Below are positions 23,801-31,430 of a stretch of 64,000 nucleotides of DNA, piece by piece. A program made the translations under genes and the position numbers. A model generated the notes under the pieces. It made no database searches. It saw only the letters and a list, made by a program, of their open reading frames with translations, and had not been told where the DNA came from. Every line of letters starts with the position of its first letter. Within the stretch, counting starts at the first letter, position 1. The stretch is taken from the NCBI GenBank assembly GCA_963422565.1, contig OY730228.1, positions 2,604,001 through 2,668,000 on the forward strand, written 5' to 3'. Source of the stretch: G963422565 sp963422565. GTDB lineage: Bacteria > Pseudomonadota > Alphaproteobacteria > MPNO01.

Positions 23801-26704
23801 CGAGGACGGGCTGAGAGCCAGCGTCACCGTCGGCGCCCCCTCGTCGTCGGTGATGGTCAGCGTCGTATCCGCCGGGTTCGCCACCCCGTTGCCGCCGCTC
23901 GCGGCGCCCGAGACGGTGACGGTCTTGTCCGGCGCGTCCACCGCGTTGTCCACTGCGGTGATCGTCACCACCCCGGTGCTCGTCGTCGCCCCCGCCGCGA
24001 TCGTCAGCACCTTGTTCGAGCTCAGCGTGAAATCTCCCGACACCGCCGGGCTCACCGCCACCGCCGACACCGTCACTGTGGTCGCCGCGCTCGACGCCGC
24101 GCTCAGCCTGGCCGTCACCGTGGCGACATTGCCGCTGCCGCTCTCGGATATCGAGGACGGGCTGAGAGCCAGCGTCACCGTCGGCGCCCCCTCGTCGTCG
24201 GTGATGGTCAGCGTCGTATCCGCCGGGTTCGCCACCCCGTTGCCGCCGCTCGCGGCGCCCGAGACGGTGACGGTCTTGTCCGGCGCGTCCACCGCGTTGT
24301 CCACTGCGGTGATCGTCACCACCCCGGTGCTCGTCGTCGCCCCCGCCGCGATCGTCAGCACCTTGTTCGAGCTCAGCGTGAAATCTCCCGACACCGCCGG
24401 GCTCACCGCCACCGCCGACACCGTCACTGTGGTCGCCGCGCTCGACGCCGCGCTCAGCCTGGCCGTCACCGTGGCGACATTGCCGCTGCCGCTCTCGGAT
24501 ATCGAGGACGGGCTGAGAGCCAGCGTCACCGTCGGCGCCCCCTCGTCGTCGGTGATGGTCAGCGTCGTATCCGCCGGGTTCGCCACCCCGTTGCCGCCGC
24601 TCGCGGCGCCCGAGACGGTGACGGTCTTGTCCGGCGCGTCCACCGCGTTGTCCACTGCGGTGATCGTCACCACCCCGGTGCTCGTCGTCGCCCCCGCCGC
24701 GATCGTCAGCACCTTGTTCGAGCTCAGCGTGAAATCTCCCGACACCGCCGGGCTCACCGCCACCGCCGACACCGTCACTGTGGTCGCCGCGCTCGACGCC
24801 GCGCTCAGCCTGGCCGTCACCGTGGCGACATTGCCGCTGCCGCTCTCGGATATCGAGGACGGGCTGAGAGCCAGCGTCACCGTCGGCGCCCCCTCGTCGT
24901 CGGTGATGGTCAGCGTCGTATCCGCCGGGTTCGCCACCCCGTTGCCGCCGCTCGCGGCGCCCGAGACGGTGACGGTCTTGTCCGGCGCGTCCACCGCGTT
25001 GTCCACTGCGGTGATCGTCACCACCCCGGTGCTCGTCGTCGCCCCCGCCGCGATCGTCAGCACCTTGTTCGAGCTCAGCGTGAAATCTCCCGACACCGCC
25101 GGGCTCACCGCCACCGCCGACACCGTCACTGTGGTCGCCGCGCTCGACGCCGCGCTCAGCCTGGCCGTCACCGTGGCGACATTGCCGCTGCCGCTCTCGG
25201 ATATCGAGGACGGGCTGAGAGCCAGCGTCACCGTCGGCGCCCCCTCGTCGTCGGTGATGGTCAGCGTCGTATCCGCCGGGTTCGCCACCCCGTTGCCGCC
25301 GCTCGCGGCGCCCGAGACGGTGACGGTCTTGTCCGGCGCGTCCACCGCGTTGTCCACTGCGGTGATCGTCACCACCCCGGTGCTCGTCGTCGCCCCCGCC
25401 GCGATCGTCAGCACCTTGTTCGAGCTCAGCGTGAAATCTCCCGACACCGCCGGGCTCACCGCCACCGCCGACACCGTCACTGTGGTCGCCGCGCTCGACG
25501 CCGCGCTCAGCCTGGCCGTCACCGTGGCGACATTGCCGCTGCCGCTCTCGGATATCGAGGACGGGCTGAGAGCCAGCGTCACCGTCGGCGCCCCCTCGTC
25601 GTCGGTGATGGTCAGCGTCGTATCCGCCGGGTTCGCCACCCCGTTGCCGCCGCTCGCGGCGCCCGAGACGGTGACGGTCTTGTCCGGCGCGTCCACCGCG
25701 TTGTCCACTGCGGTGATCGTCACCACCCCGGTGCTCGTCGTCGCCCCCGCCGCGATCGTCAGCACCTTGTTCGAGCTCAGCGTGAAATCTCCCGACACCG
25801 CCGGGCTCACCGCCACCGCCGACACCGTCACTGTGGTCGCCGCGCTCGACGCCGCGCTCAGCCTGGCCGTCACCGTGGCGACATTGCCGCTGCCGCTCTC
25901 GGATATCGAGGACGGGCTGAGAGCCAGCGTCACCGTCGGCGCCCCCTCGTCGTCGGTCAGCCTCAGGGTGTCCGATTTCACCGTCGCGCCGTTGTCCGCC
26001 GACCCGGACACTGTCACCGTCTCGTCCGTCTCCTTGATGACGTCGTCGATCGGCGTCAGCTTGAACGTCTCCGTCGCGCGTTCGGCGCCCGCCGGAATGA
26101 CGATGTTGAAGCCCGTCACCGCCCCGAAATCCACCGCATCCGGCGTCCCCGAACCCGTCACCGAAACCGTCACCGTCACATCCGAGCCGTAGGTGGTCGA
26201 GCCATCAACCCTCGCCGTCACCGTCACCTCGGTCTCGCCCGCAGTCTCGGCGATTGCGCTCGGGTTCACGCTCAGCGCAATGCCGTCAGGCGGCTCATCG
26301 TCGTCCCTATTGATCACCGGAAGATCGATGTGGCCGTAGCTGCGCGGCGTCGACACGATCTTTATCGTGTAGCTCTGATCGCCGTCGTCCATGTCGTCGT
26401 CAACGCCGGTCACGGTCACCGTCTGCAACTTATCCCAGTTCGCGGGCGTGAATAACAGAAAGGCCGGCGACACCGTCCCCTCGCTGGTGTCCGAACTCGA
26501 CACCTCGACGGTCACATCCGCCGTCGGCTGCTGGGGCGGCATCTTCACCTCGAAGCTGTCCGTTCCCCCGGCCTCGGAGGTCTCCCATACCTGCTCAGCG
26601 GCGGCTGGCTGCGGCAATGCCCAGATGAGACAGAGGAACGCGACGAGCGGCGCCAACCGCCGCAAGCCGAAGCGCTCACGAAGCCTGATCACCTGGTCAG
26701 GCAT
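20894..26704 (-). CDS. Giant repeat autotransporter/adhesin with Calx-beta-like domains
   Basis: A 1936-residue surface protein. A signal peptide (hydrophobic LAPLVAFLCLIWALP, cleavage near AAA-EQ) is followed by two diverged Calx-beta-like domains, then about residues 260-1078 made of seven identical 117-residue units (SPSSISESGSGNVATVTARL ... TLTITDDEGAPTV), then another related domain, a PKD-like domain (NEPPVADAGDDWTVAQNATI, about 1190-1290), a linker, and a C-terminal barrel of about 370 residues ending in Phe (GLTGSLRF), as autotransporters do. The ATG at 26704 is preferred; the longer reading would need a TTG. IS elements flank it: a transposase remnant just after its stop and an IS407-like end 79 bp upstream. 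Likely adhesion or biofilm; inferred. Confidence 0.85.
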   Translation of the reverse strand: MPDQVIRLRERFGLRRLAPLVAFLCLIWALPQPAAAEQVWETSEAGGTDSFEVKMPPQQPTADVTVEVSSSDTSEGTVSPAFLLFTPANWDKLQTVTVTGVDDDMDDGDQSYTIKIVSTPRSYGHIDLPVINRDDDEPPDGIALSVNPSAIAETAGETEVTVTARVDGSTTYGSDVTVTVSVTGSGTPDAVDFGAVTGFNIVIPAGAERATETFKLTPIDDVIKETDETVTVSGSADNGATVKSDTLRLTDDEGAPTVTLALSPSSISESGSGNVATVTARLSAASSAATTVTVSAVAVSPAVSGDFTLSSNKVLTIAAGATTSTGVVTITAVDNAVDAPDKTVTVSGAASGGNGVANPADTTLTITDDEGAPTVTLALSPSSISESGSGNVATVTARLSAASSAATTVTVSAVAVSPAVSGDFTLSSNKVLTIAAGATTSTGVVTITAVDNAVDAPDKTVTVSGAASGGNGVANPADTTLTITDDEGAPTVTLALSPSSISESGSGNVATVTARLSAASSAATTVTVSAVAVSPAVSGDFTLSSNKVLTIAAGATTSTGVVTITAVDNAVDAPDKTVTVSGAASGGNGVANPADTTLTITDDEGAPTVTLALSPSSISESGSGNVATVTARLSAASSAATTVTVSAVAVSPAVSGDFTLSSNKVLTIAAGATTSTGVVTITAVDNAVDAPDKTVTVSGAASGGNGVANPADTTLTITDDEGAPTVTLALSPSSISESGSGNVATVTARLSAASSAATTVTVSAVAVSPAVSGDFTLSSNKVLTIAAGATTSTGVVTITAVDNAVDAPDKTVTVSGAASGGNGVANPADTTLTITDDEGAPTVTLALSPSSISESGSGNVATVTARLSAASSAATTVTVSAVAVSPAVSGDFTLSSNKVLTIAAGATTSTGVVTITAVDNAVDAPDKTVTVSGAASGGNGVANPADTTLTITDDEGAPTVTLALSPSSISESGSGNVATVTARLSAASSAATTVTVSAVAVSPAVSGDFTLSSNKVLTIAAGATTSTGVVTITAVDNAVDAPDKTVTVSGAASGGNGVANPADTTLTITDDEGAPTVTGGGTAGVTVSPTAVTVEENGGTDSFTVVLTSEPTANVTIAVSSSDTDAATVSPTSLTFISSNWSSPRAVTVTGVNDPLGNADRSATITLVISDSGGYGGVTAADVAVTVLDVNEPPVADAGDDWTVAQNATIMLDGGESSDPEGGELSYSWRLVSGGTTPKVMLRDADTASPIFVAPGGLTEDVILTFGLTVTDELGLSSPEGSVAMTVSAAVSVVDGKVAFAPPAPGRFVVHLRTALDAAVLPEASEAPAGMEFALPLDPIGEDGIARVSFDLAPADPPPPPGRRSGSAAVVDIALNDGRLTSLPGGGATLCVPTNAPEREEMTVYRYEAGVSRWLPLPTSRAETRAGIAVVCAETRTLGLFALFYPIVSDADRACIAEHWLARFGRTVASQAVDMIGARLDGSLSPTGRSRMTLGGQTVEFGVPVSASGADRDAFVFPSAGIDGDPVFHRRAETQSMSTREFLLGSVFQLSTAAAADMAAGPDGVWTLWGRTAASEFESVPKCALSLKGDMVSGWIGLDYAGERSMAGLAVSYVDGWGDFDLGIEDGRGEVASSLTGLYPYLRWSPREDLELWGLLGLGRGDLWIEDARGRVETAIGMRMAAAGAQAGVASAHGVDLSLKADALAVRMDSEGVVGLPAVDVEAQRVRLMLEGRSDWALSDDEWLRPSLELGARLDTGDAETGPGLELGGGLAYENTRLGLSVEARGRWLAKHRDEGFEEWGASLDARLDPGASGLGPSFSLMPVWGRASSGIDALWNDEASSSPGGVSTKEAASTTPDRLDVEIGYGLRALGGRGVMTPYGELGLEDGRVRRVQEGLRLKAPDLADGLGLEFHAEQVLRNGAGLEHRVGLTGSLRF
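23472..25928 (-). repeat. Seven tandem 351-bp repeats
   Basis: Copies start at 23472, 23823, 24174, 24525, 24876, 25227 and 25578, each 351 bp (117 codons), and I found no difference between them on reading. A partial eighth start at 25929 diverges after about 28 bp. Because units are identical and in frame, copy number can change by recombination, and an assembly may also have mis-sized the array. Confidence 0.93.
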
Positions 26705-26742
26705 GGTTCCAATTGCCCCAAGACTATTGAAAATGCGCAAGC

Positions 26743-26748
26743 ATATTA
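26743..26748 (-). promoter_or_regulatory. Possible -10 element of the autotransporter gene
   Basis: Reverse-strand TAATAT lies 39 bp before the ATG at 26704 in an AT-rich leader, a near-match to TATAAT. No good -35 is visible 16-18 bp upstream; that position is only 20 bp inside the end of the IS407-like element, so the insertion may have replaced the original -35 region. Confidence 0.35.
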
Positions 26749-26816
26749 CATTCCTGCACCTGCGGTTATCGCGATTTCAGACTGACCTGCCCCCGTCGAC
26801 TGGTCCGGTTTGAATG

Positions 26817-27719
26817 TTAGTGCATTGACGGTTTCTCGGCCAAGCTGGATGGCCGGCGGAGCGTAGCGGAGCCGGGCGGCCAGCTTGGCGTGACGATCGT
26901 TTCCGGGGCCGGCGGCCGGTATCCCAGGCTGCTGTGCGGGCGCACGGCGTTGTGATGGTGTCGCCAGGATTCGATGAGAACCTAGGCTTCCTTGAGGGTG
27001 TAGAAGATATCCCCGTTCAGGAGCTCGTCGCGTAGTCGGGCGTTGAAACTCTCGATGTAGCCGTTCTCCCAGGGCGATCCCGGCTCGATGAAGGCGGTCC
27101 GGGCCGCCACTGCGGCGATCCATTGCCTGACAGCCTTGGCGACAAACTCCGGGCCGTTGTCGGAACGAATCCAGGCCGGGATGCCGCGCAGGAGGAACAG
27201 GTCGGTCAGCACGTCGATGACGTCAGTTGAGGAAAGCTTCCTGCGCACCCGGATGGCCAGGCTCTCGCGGGTGAACTCGTCCAGGACATTGAGCATGCGG
27301 AAGGCCCTGCCGTCACAGGTCCGGTGATGGACGAAGTCATAGGACCAGACATGGTCCGCCCGCTCGGCGCGCAGCCGGATGCAGGAGCCGTCGTCGAGCC
27401 ACAGACGGCCCCGCTTCGGTCGTTTGCCGGGCACTTTCAGCCCCTCGCGCCGCCACAGGCGCTCGACCCGCTTGTCGTTGACCTGCCAGCCGGCGGCGCG
27501 CAGCAGGGCCGCGATCCGCCGGTATCCGTAGCGGCCGTACTGGCGGGCCAGCGCGACCATGTCCGCGACCAGGCGGTCCTCGTCGGCATGGCCACGCGGG
27601 TTGCGGCGCTGGGTCGAGCGATGCTGCCCCAGCACTCGGCAGGCCCGGCGCTCCGAAATCCCGAGCCGGTCGCAGACATGATCGATGCACTGGCGGCGGC
27701 GCGAGGGGCTTGGATGGGG
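26817..27719 (-). pseudogene. IS407-like transposase OrfB, cut at the N-terminus and carrying an amber stop
   Basis: The rve/DDE protein reads SPSRRRQCIDHVCDRLGISE, RACRVLGQHRSTQRR, then D in SYDFV, D in IRSDNGPEF and E in NGYIESFNARLRDELL. Its N-terminal start was separated by the IS110-family insertion at about 27719. At 26982-26984 a TAG interrupts FYTLKEA-stop-VLIESWRHH; homologues have Gln there (CAG to TAG), and the frame then continues NAVRPHSSLGYRPPAPETIV to 26817. DDE residues survive upstream of the stop. Confidence 0.85.
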
Positions 27720-27822
27720 TATTCGGGGCTTCGAAGCCGGAGACGGTGAGGCGTTTGCTCCTCAAACTGAACCTTGATGCAAGACATGCGCGTTGCCTGT
27801 CGATCAATGGGAGCGAGCAACC

Positions 27823-28854
27823 ATGAAGCATTTCGTCGGACTGGACGTATCGATCAAGGAGACCAGCATTTGTGTGGTGGACGGAGACGGCGACATCGTC
27901 CTGCAGACCAGTGTTCCGAGCGAACCACGGGCCATTGTCGATGTTCTTGCGATCCCGTCCCTTGCCATAGAGCGTATCGGGCTTGAAGCGGGCCCGCTGT
28001 CGGAGTGGCTCTACGCCGGGCTCGTCGACGCGGGCTTGCCCGCCATCTGTGTCGAGACCCGGCATATGCACGCAGCGCTATCGGCGCAGATCAACAAGAC
28101 CGACCGGAACGATGCGCTGGGCATTGGGCAGATGATGCGCGTCGGGTTGTACAAGGCGGTTCATGTGAAGACGCCGGCGAGCCAGCGCCGCCGTGTTCTC
28201 CTGACCAGCCGGAAGCTGTTGCAACGCAAGGTTCAGGATCTGGAGAACGAGCTGCGTGGCATATTGAAGACCTTCGGCCTCAAGGTCGGCGTGGTCGGCA
28301 AGTCCCGCTTCGAGGCACGGGTCCGTAAGCTCGTCGCCGGGGACGCGATCCTGGAGGCGGTCGTGCTCCCGGTCCTCACAGCGCGCGCAGCACTTCGGAC
28401 CCAATATGACGCGCTTCACCGGATGGTGCTCGCCCTTGCGCGGCGTGACCCGATCTGCCGGCGCTTGATGACGGCACCAGGCGTTGGCCCTGTCGTTGCC
28501 CTCACCTACCGCACCGTGATCGACAACCCGGCACGATTCACCAAGTCGAGAAGCGTCGGCGCTCATATCGGCCTGACGCCGCGGATGTTCCAATCGGGAG
28601 AAGTCTCGCGAATGGGGCGCGTATCGCGAAGCGGCGATGCCAACCTGCGTTCTCTCATGTACGAGGCCGCCCTGGTCCTGATGACGGGATCAGGCAGATG
28701 GTCCTCGCTAAAGGCCTGGGGCATCGCCACCGCGCGCCGCCGCGGCAAGCAGAAAGCGATCGTCGCCGTGGGTCGTCGCCTGGCCGTGATCCTGCACCGC
28801 ATGTGGGTGGACGGCACCGACTTCCGGTGGGGCAAGGAGACCGCTGCGGCTTGA
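27823..28854 (+). CDS. IS110-family transposase (DEDD recombinase)
   Basis: A 343-residue transposase. The RuvC-like DEDD domain is at the N-terminus: D8 in FVGLDVS, E in GLEAGPLSEWL, and KTDRNDA. The C-terminal Tnp_20 region has TAPGVGPVVALTYRTV and AHIGLTPRMFQSGE followed by RVSRSGDANLRSLMYEAA, which holds the catalytic Ser region. It begins at ATG 27823 after GGGAG. No lesions are visible, so it could be active. Confidence 0.92.
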   Translation: MKHFVGLDVSIKETSICVVDGDGDIVLQTSVPSEPRAIVDVLAIPSLAIERIGLEAGPLSEWLYAGLVDAGLPAICVETRHMHAALSAQINKTDRNDALGIGQMMRVGLYKAVHVKTPASQRRRVLLTSRKLLQRKVQDLENELRGILKTFGLKVGVVGKSRFEARVRKLVAGDAILEAVVLPVLTARAALRTQYDALHRMVLALARRDPICRRLMTAPGVGPVVALTYRTVIDNPARFTKSRSVGAHIGLTPRMFQSGEVSRMGRVSRSGDANLRSLMYEAALVLMTGSGRWSSLKAWGIATARRRGKQKAIVAVGRRLAVILHRMWVDGTDFRWGKETAAA

Positions 28855-29110
28855 GCAGGGCGTCTGAACCATCACGGGAGGATTGAACACCGGACTTCCC
28901 CGTCGGGAAGGATAGCGACCGCGGGAACGGAGGGCTGGCGAGATCGTGGAAACTCGTGCGTAGGCACCTCGCCGAACGCGCGGCTTAGATGGATCCGACC
29001 GCTCCCCTGACCCCATCGTGAGGCAGCCTGACGCTGACCTCGGAGAGAAGAACGCGCCTCGCGGACGTTGCGCCGGACGGAGAAGCGACAAGAGGAGCAT
29101 TGACCTGTGG
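28855..29110 (+). ncRNA. Candidate bridge-RNA region of the IS110/IS1111-type element
   Basis: The 256-bp non-coding right end contains several potential hairpins, for example CTTCCCC/GGGAAG near 28900. IS110-family elements encode a structured bridge RNA in a non-coding end that guides target choice; in the IS1111 subgroup this lies downstream of the transposase. The longer right end here fits that, but no covariance model was applied and RNA ends are unknown. Confidence 0.4.
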
Positions 29111-29401
29111 GCCCCGAATAGAGAAGAAGTTTCCCCCTGCAGCCTCCTTGAGGATCTGCTTGTCCAGCGTCAGATCGGAGACCGCACGGCGCAGCCGCTC
29201 GTTCTCCTTCTCAAGCTCCTTCAAACGGCGGAGCTGATCGCCGCTCATGCCGGCGTACTCCTTGCGCCATCGATAGAACGTGACCTCGCTGATCCCGATC
29301 TGCCGGATCGCGTCCGCCATCGACATGCCCCGGCCGTGCAGGACTTCTGCCTGCCTCAGCAGGCTCACGATCTCCTCAGGCTTGTAACGCTTCCTTGCCA
29401 T
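28985..29401 (-). pseudogene. IS407-like transposase OrfA, 3' end fused into the IS110-family element
   Basis: MARKRYKPEEIVSLLRQAEV followed by GISEVTFYRWRKEYAGMSGD and DLTLDKQILKEAAGGNF is a complete IS407-type OrfA (helix-turn-helix plus leucine zipper). After GNF, near 29120, the frame leaves the original element and runs into the inserted IS110-family DNA to a stop at 28985, so the last 45 or so residues are foreign. The ATG at 29401 is used rather than an upstream one at 29440. Confidence 0.8.
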
Positions 29402-29474
29402 CGTCCGTCCCCCTCTTTCCATAACCTGAGGGTGGACCAATCCAATGGGCGAGGATCAGCCCGATGCCCCCCCT

Positions 29475-29492
29475 ACTCGTGAGATATGCGGG
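29475..29492 (-). repeat. Right terminal inverted repeat of the island
   Basis: ACTCGTGAGATATGCGGG, exact reverse complement of 19257-19274, followed by CTAG at 29493-29496 which holds the stop codon of the LLM gene. It is 16 bp from the end of the IS407-like element. Confidence 0.85.
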
Positions 29493-30632
29493 CTAGACGC
29501 CGGCTACCGCCGGGGTCCGGTCGACATGGGGTAGCATCTCGTCGGCGATCCGGCGCATCATGCCGAGCTGGTCGGGCGATGCGATCACGAGCTGGAACAC
29601 CCGCACCCCGAGCGCGATGTAGCGGTTGATCTTCTCGGCCATCTCGCGCCCGGTTCCGGAAAGCGCCCAACGGTTCACCAGGTCGGGCGCCGCCCTGTCG
29701 CGCCCGGCGGGCGGGCCGTGGAACTCGGTGAGCTGGTCCTGCACCCCCCGCCAGGCCGCCCGCGGATCCGGGCCGCAATTGGCGAACCAGTTCATTCCCA
29801 TGATCGCGGCGCCGCCATAGGCGGCCCCCCCGCCGGGCGCCTTCCCGGCGGCGGCGGCGATGGCGCGGATGTCGTCGCGGATCTCGGCATATTCGTCGGG
29901 GGTCGGGTGCACGGCGAGCCAGCCGTCCCCCTGGTCGGCGACGACGCGGCGGATTCTCGGCCCCATCATCAGCGTGCCGGCGACCCGTTCGTTCCACACA
30001 TAGTGATGCGCCCCCACCCCGTCGCGTGGGACGTAGATGCCGCCGCCGACGAGGATCGGCGGTTTCGCCGCCGGCCGCGCGACGCCGAGCGTAATTTCGC
30101 CGAACCTGAAGAACTCGCCGTCATAGAGGAACTTGTCCTCGGTCCAGAGCCGGTTGATCACGTCGAGGGATTCGTTGAACAGCGCCGTGCGCCGGCGGAA
30201 GAGCCGCGCCGGATCGGGCGCCGATCCATCGGGTCCGCGCAGGCAGGCCGCCGCGTCGAACTGCCTCTTGGTGATCGCCGCCTTCCCGGCGCCCGTACCC
30301 ACCCCCATGATCGCCCGGCCTTCGGAGATCTCCCAAAGGGTCGCCCATTGCTGAGCGACATGGACGGGGTTGCGGATCTGCGGGATCAGGATCCCGGTCG
30401 CGAGCCGGATGCGGCGCGTCCGGCCGGCGATGGCGGTCAACGCCCCGATCGGGCAGTAGGCCGCGGTCGTCCGCCGACCGCCGAGCGCGTCATGCACCCA
30501 GACCGCATCGAACCCCATCGCCTCGGCCTCGCCCGCCGCGCCGAGGAGTTGTCGCAGGTCGTAGGACCGGCCGGTGATGCCCATCGTGTTGTTGATGGAC
30601 GTCCCGACGATGACCTCCTGCCCCGGTTCCAT
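29493..30632 (-). CDS. LLM class flavin-dependent oxidoreductase (F420/FMN type)
   Basis: A 379-residue luciferase-like TIM-barrel enzyme. It begins MEPGQEVIVGTSINNT and has GFDAVWVHDAL, TRRIRLATGI and GRAIMGVGTGAGKA, typical of the methylene-H4MPT-reductase-like branch. The ATG at 30632 is chosen from homology; the frame remains open much further upstream through antisense of plsY/dprA. It is divergent from a flavin reductase 117 bp away, which could supply reduced flavin. Its stop is inside the island's CTAG duplication. Confidence 0.82.
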   Translation of the reverse strand: MEPGQEVIVGTSINNTMGITGRSYDLRQLLGAAGEAEAMGFDAVWVHDALGGRRTTAAYCPIGALTAIAGRTRRIRLATGILIPQIRNPVHVAQQWATLWEISEGRAIMGVGTGAGKAAITKRQFDAAACLRGPDGSAPDPARLFRRRTALFNESLDVINRLWTEDKFLYDGEFFRFGEITLGVARPAAKPPILVGGGIYVPRDGVGAHHYVWNERVAGTLMMGPRIRRVVADQGDGWLAVHPTPDEYAEIRDDIRAIAAAAGKAPGGGAAYGGAAIMGMNWFANCGPDPRAAWRGVQDQLTEFHGPPAGRDRAAPDLVNRWALSGTGREMAEKINRYIALGVRVFQLVIASPDQLGMMRRIADEMLPHVDRTPAVAGV

Positions 30633-30749
30633 CCGCCGCGCCCCCTCTTTCCCGTCGCGAGGCGCCAGGATACGGGACAGCCGGGGCCGCTTCCAATCCG
30701 CCGCGGCAGGGCCGATAATCCGCCGCCCCTGGAGACTCGGTGAGGACGG

Positions 30750-31403
30750 ATGTTTTACGAACCGGCGAACAACGACCACGGCTTCCGCTACAACCCGCTC
30801 AAGGCTTGCGTCGCGCCGCGGCCGATCGGCTGGATCACCACCATGAGCGCCGGCGGGGTCGTCAATCTGGCCCCGTTCAGCTTCTTCAACCTGCTGAGCT
30901 ACAACCCGCCCTACGTGATGTTCTCGTCGGGCGTCCACAGCGAGGATTCCGCCCGCAAGGATACCGTCGTCAACATCGAGGCCACCGGCGAGTTCGTCTA
31001 CAACATGGCGACCTGGGCGCAGCGCGAGGAGATGAATCTGACCGCGGCGATCGTCGAGCGGGGGGTCGACGAGATGGCGGCGGCCGGGCTCGAACCGCTG
31101 CCGTCGCGGCTGGTCGCGCCGCCCCGGGTCGCCGGCGCGCCGGTCCATTTCGAATGCCGGCACCACCGCACGATCGAGCTCGCGGGCAACGCGGCCGACG
31201 CGGCGCACCAGGTGGTGTTCGGCGAGGTGGTCGGGGTCCATATCGAGGATTGCGCGCTGACCGCCGACGGGCTGGTCGACATCGCGGCGATCCGCCCCAT
31301 CGGCCGGCTGGGCTATCTGGACTATGCGGTGGTCGACAGAACGTTCTCCATGCCGAAGCTGAGGTCGGAGGACAGGGTTCCGGTCCGCCAGGCGGCGGAG
31401 TAG
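30750..31403 (+). CDS. Flavin reductase family protein (FMN-binding split barrel)
   Basis: A 217-residue flavin reductase-like protein. ACVAPRPIGWITTMSAGGVV and NLAPFSFFNLLSYNPPYVMF are the N-terminal FMN-binding blocks of the family; HxxxVFGEVVGVHIED follows later. Similar proteins provide reduced flavin to monooxygenases or act as esterases/oxidoreductases with unknown substrates. The divergent LLM gene is a natural partner. It lies 27 bp before plsY. Confidence 0.85.
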   Translation: MFYEPANNDHGFRYNPLKACVAPRPIGWITTMSAGGVVNLAPFSFFNLLSYNPPYVMFSSGVHSEDSARKDTVVNIEATGEFVYNMATWAQREEMNLTAAIVERGVDEMAAAGLEPLPSRLVAPPRVAGAPVHFECRHHRTIELAGNAADAAHQVVFGEVVGVHIEDCALTADGLVDIAAIRPIGRLGYLDYAVVDRTFSMPKLRSEDRVPVRQAAE

Positions 31404-31430
31404 CGCGCCGCCCGGCGGCGTGGCGCGGCG

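Larger units (their letters stand above)
27720..29120 (+). mobile_element. IS110-family (IS1111-like) element
   Basis: A 1.4-kb element at the OrfA/OrfB junction of the IS407-like element. TATTCGGGGC at 27720-27729 is the exact inverse of GCCCCGAATA at 29111-29120; short inverted repeats at or near the ends are a feature of the IS1111 subgroup. Joining the flanks recreates the expected IS407 sequence (GGNF ... SPSRRRQC), supporting these boundaries within a few bases. The left non-coding end is about 93 bp and the right one about 256 bp. Confidence 0.75.
26783..29458 (-). mobile_element. IS3-family (IS407-like) element, split by an IS110-family element
   Basis: Left end TGACCTGCCCCCGTCGACTG at 26783 is the typical IS407-group terminus; the other end reads GGACCAATCCAATGGGCGAG then GATCA at 29434-29458, an imperfect inverse. 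Subtracting the 1.4-kb insert leaves about 1275 bp, normal for the group. OrfA is at the right, OrfB at the left, minus strand. No 4-bp target duplication is seen. OrfB also has a nonsense codon, so the element is dead on its own. Confidence 0.75.
19253..29496. mobile_element. 10.2-kb transposon-like island with CTAG target duplication
   Basis: CTAG followed by the 18-bp CCCGCATATCTCACGAGT at 19257-19274 is matched by its exact reverse complement plus CTAG at 29475-29496. CTAG at both outer edges looks like a 4-bp target duplication, the kind made by IS5-family elements. Each flanking convergent gene ends with a TAG inside its CTAG; removing the island and one CTAG joins GGCTAGAC, where both stop codons fit on the single CTAG. 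Inside are an IS3 element, an IS5-type transposase remnant, a giant autotransporter gene, and nested IS407-like and IS110-family elements. The island is far longer than one IS, so it is either composite or one element invaded by others. Confidence 0.7.

Noticed and set aside
23472..25928. CRISPR-like array
   Set aside because: The repeats are 351 bp, contiguous, coding and without unique spacers.
23208..26192. A 994-codon open frame on the plus strand through the repeat array
   Set aside because: It is the antisense of the autotransporter; because the 351-bp unit is a multiple of three, one stop-free antisense unit stays open across all copies. It has no signal peptide, ribosome site or family resemblance.
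19257..29492. The inverted 18-bp repeats as a split rho-independent terminator
   Set aside because: Possible in principle, but the CTAG at both outer edges and the IS5 remnant inside are better explained as target duplication and terminal repeats. Kept as the alternative to test.
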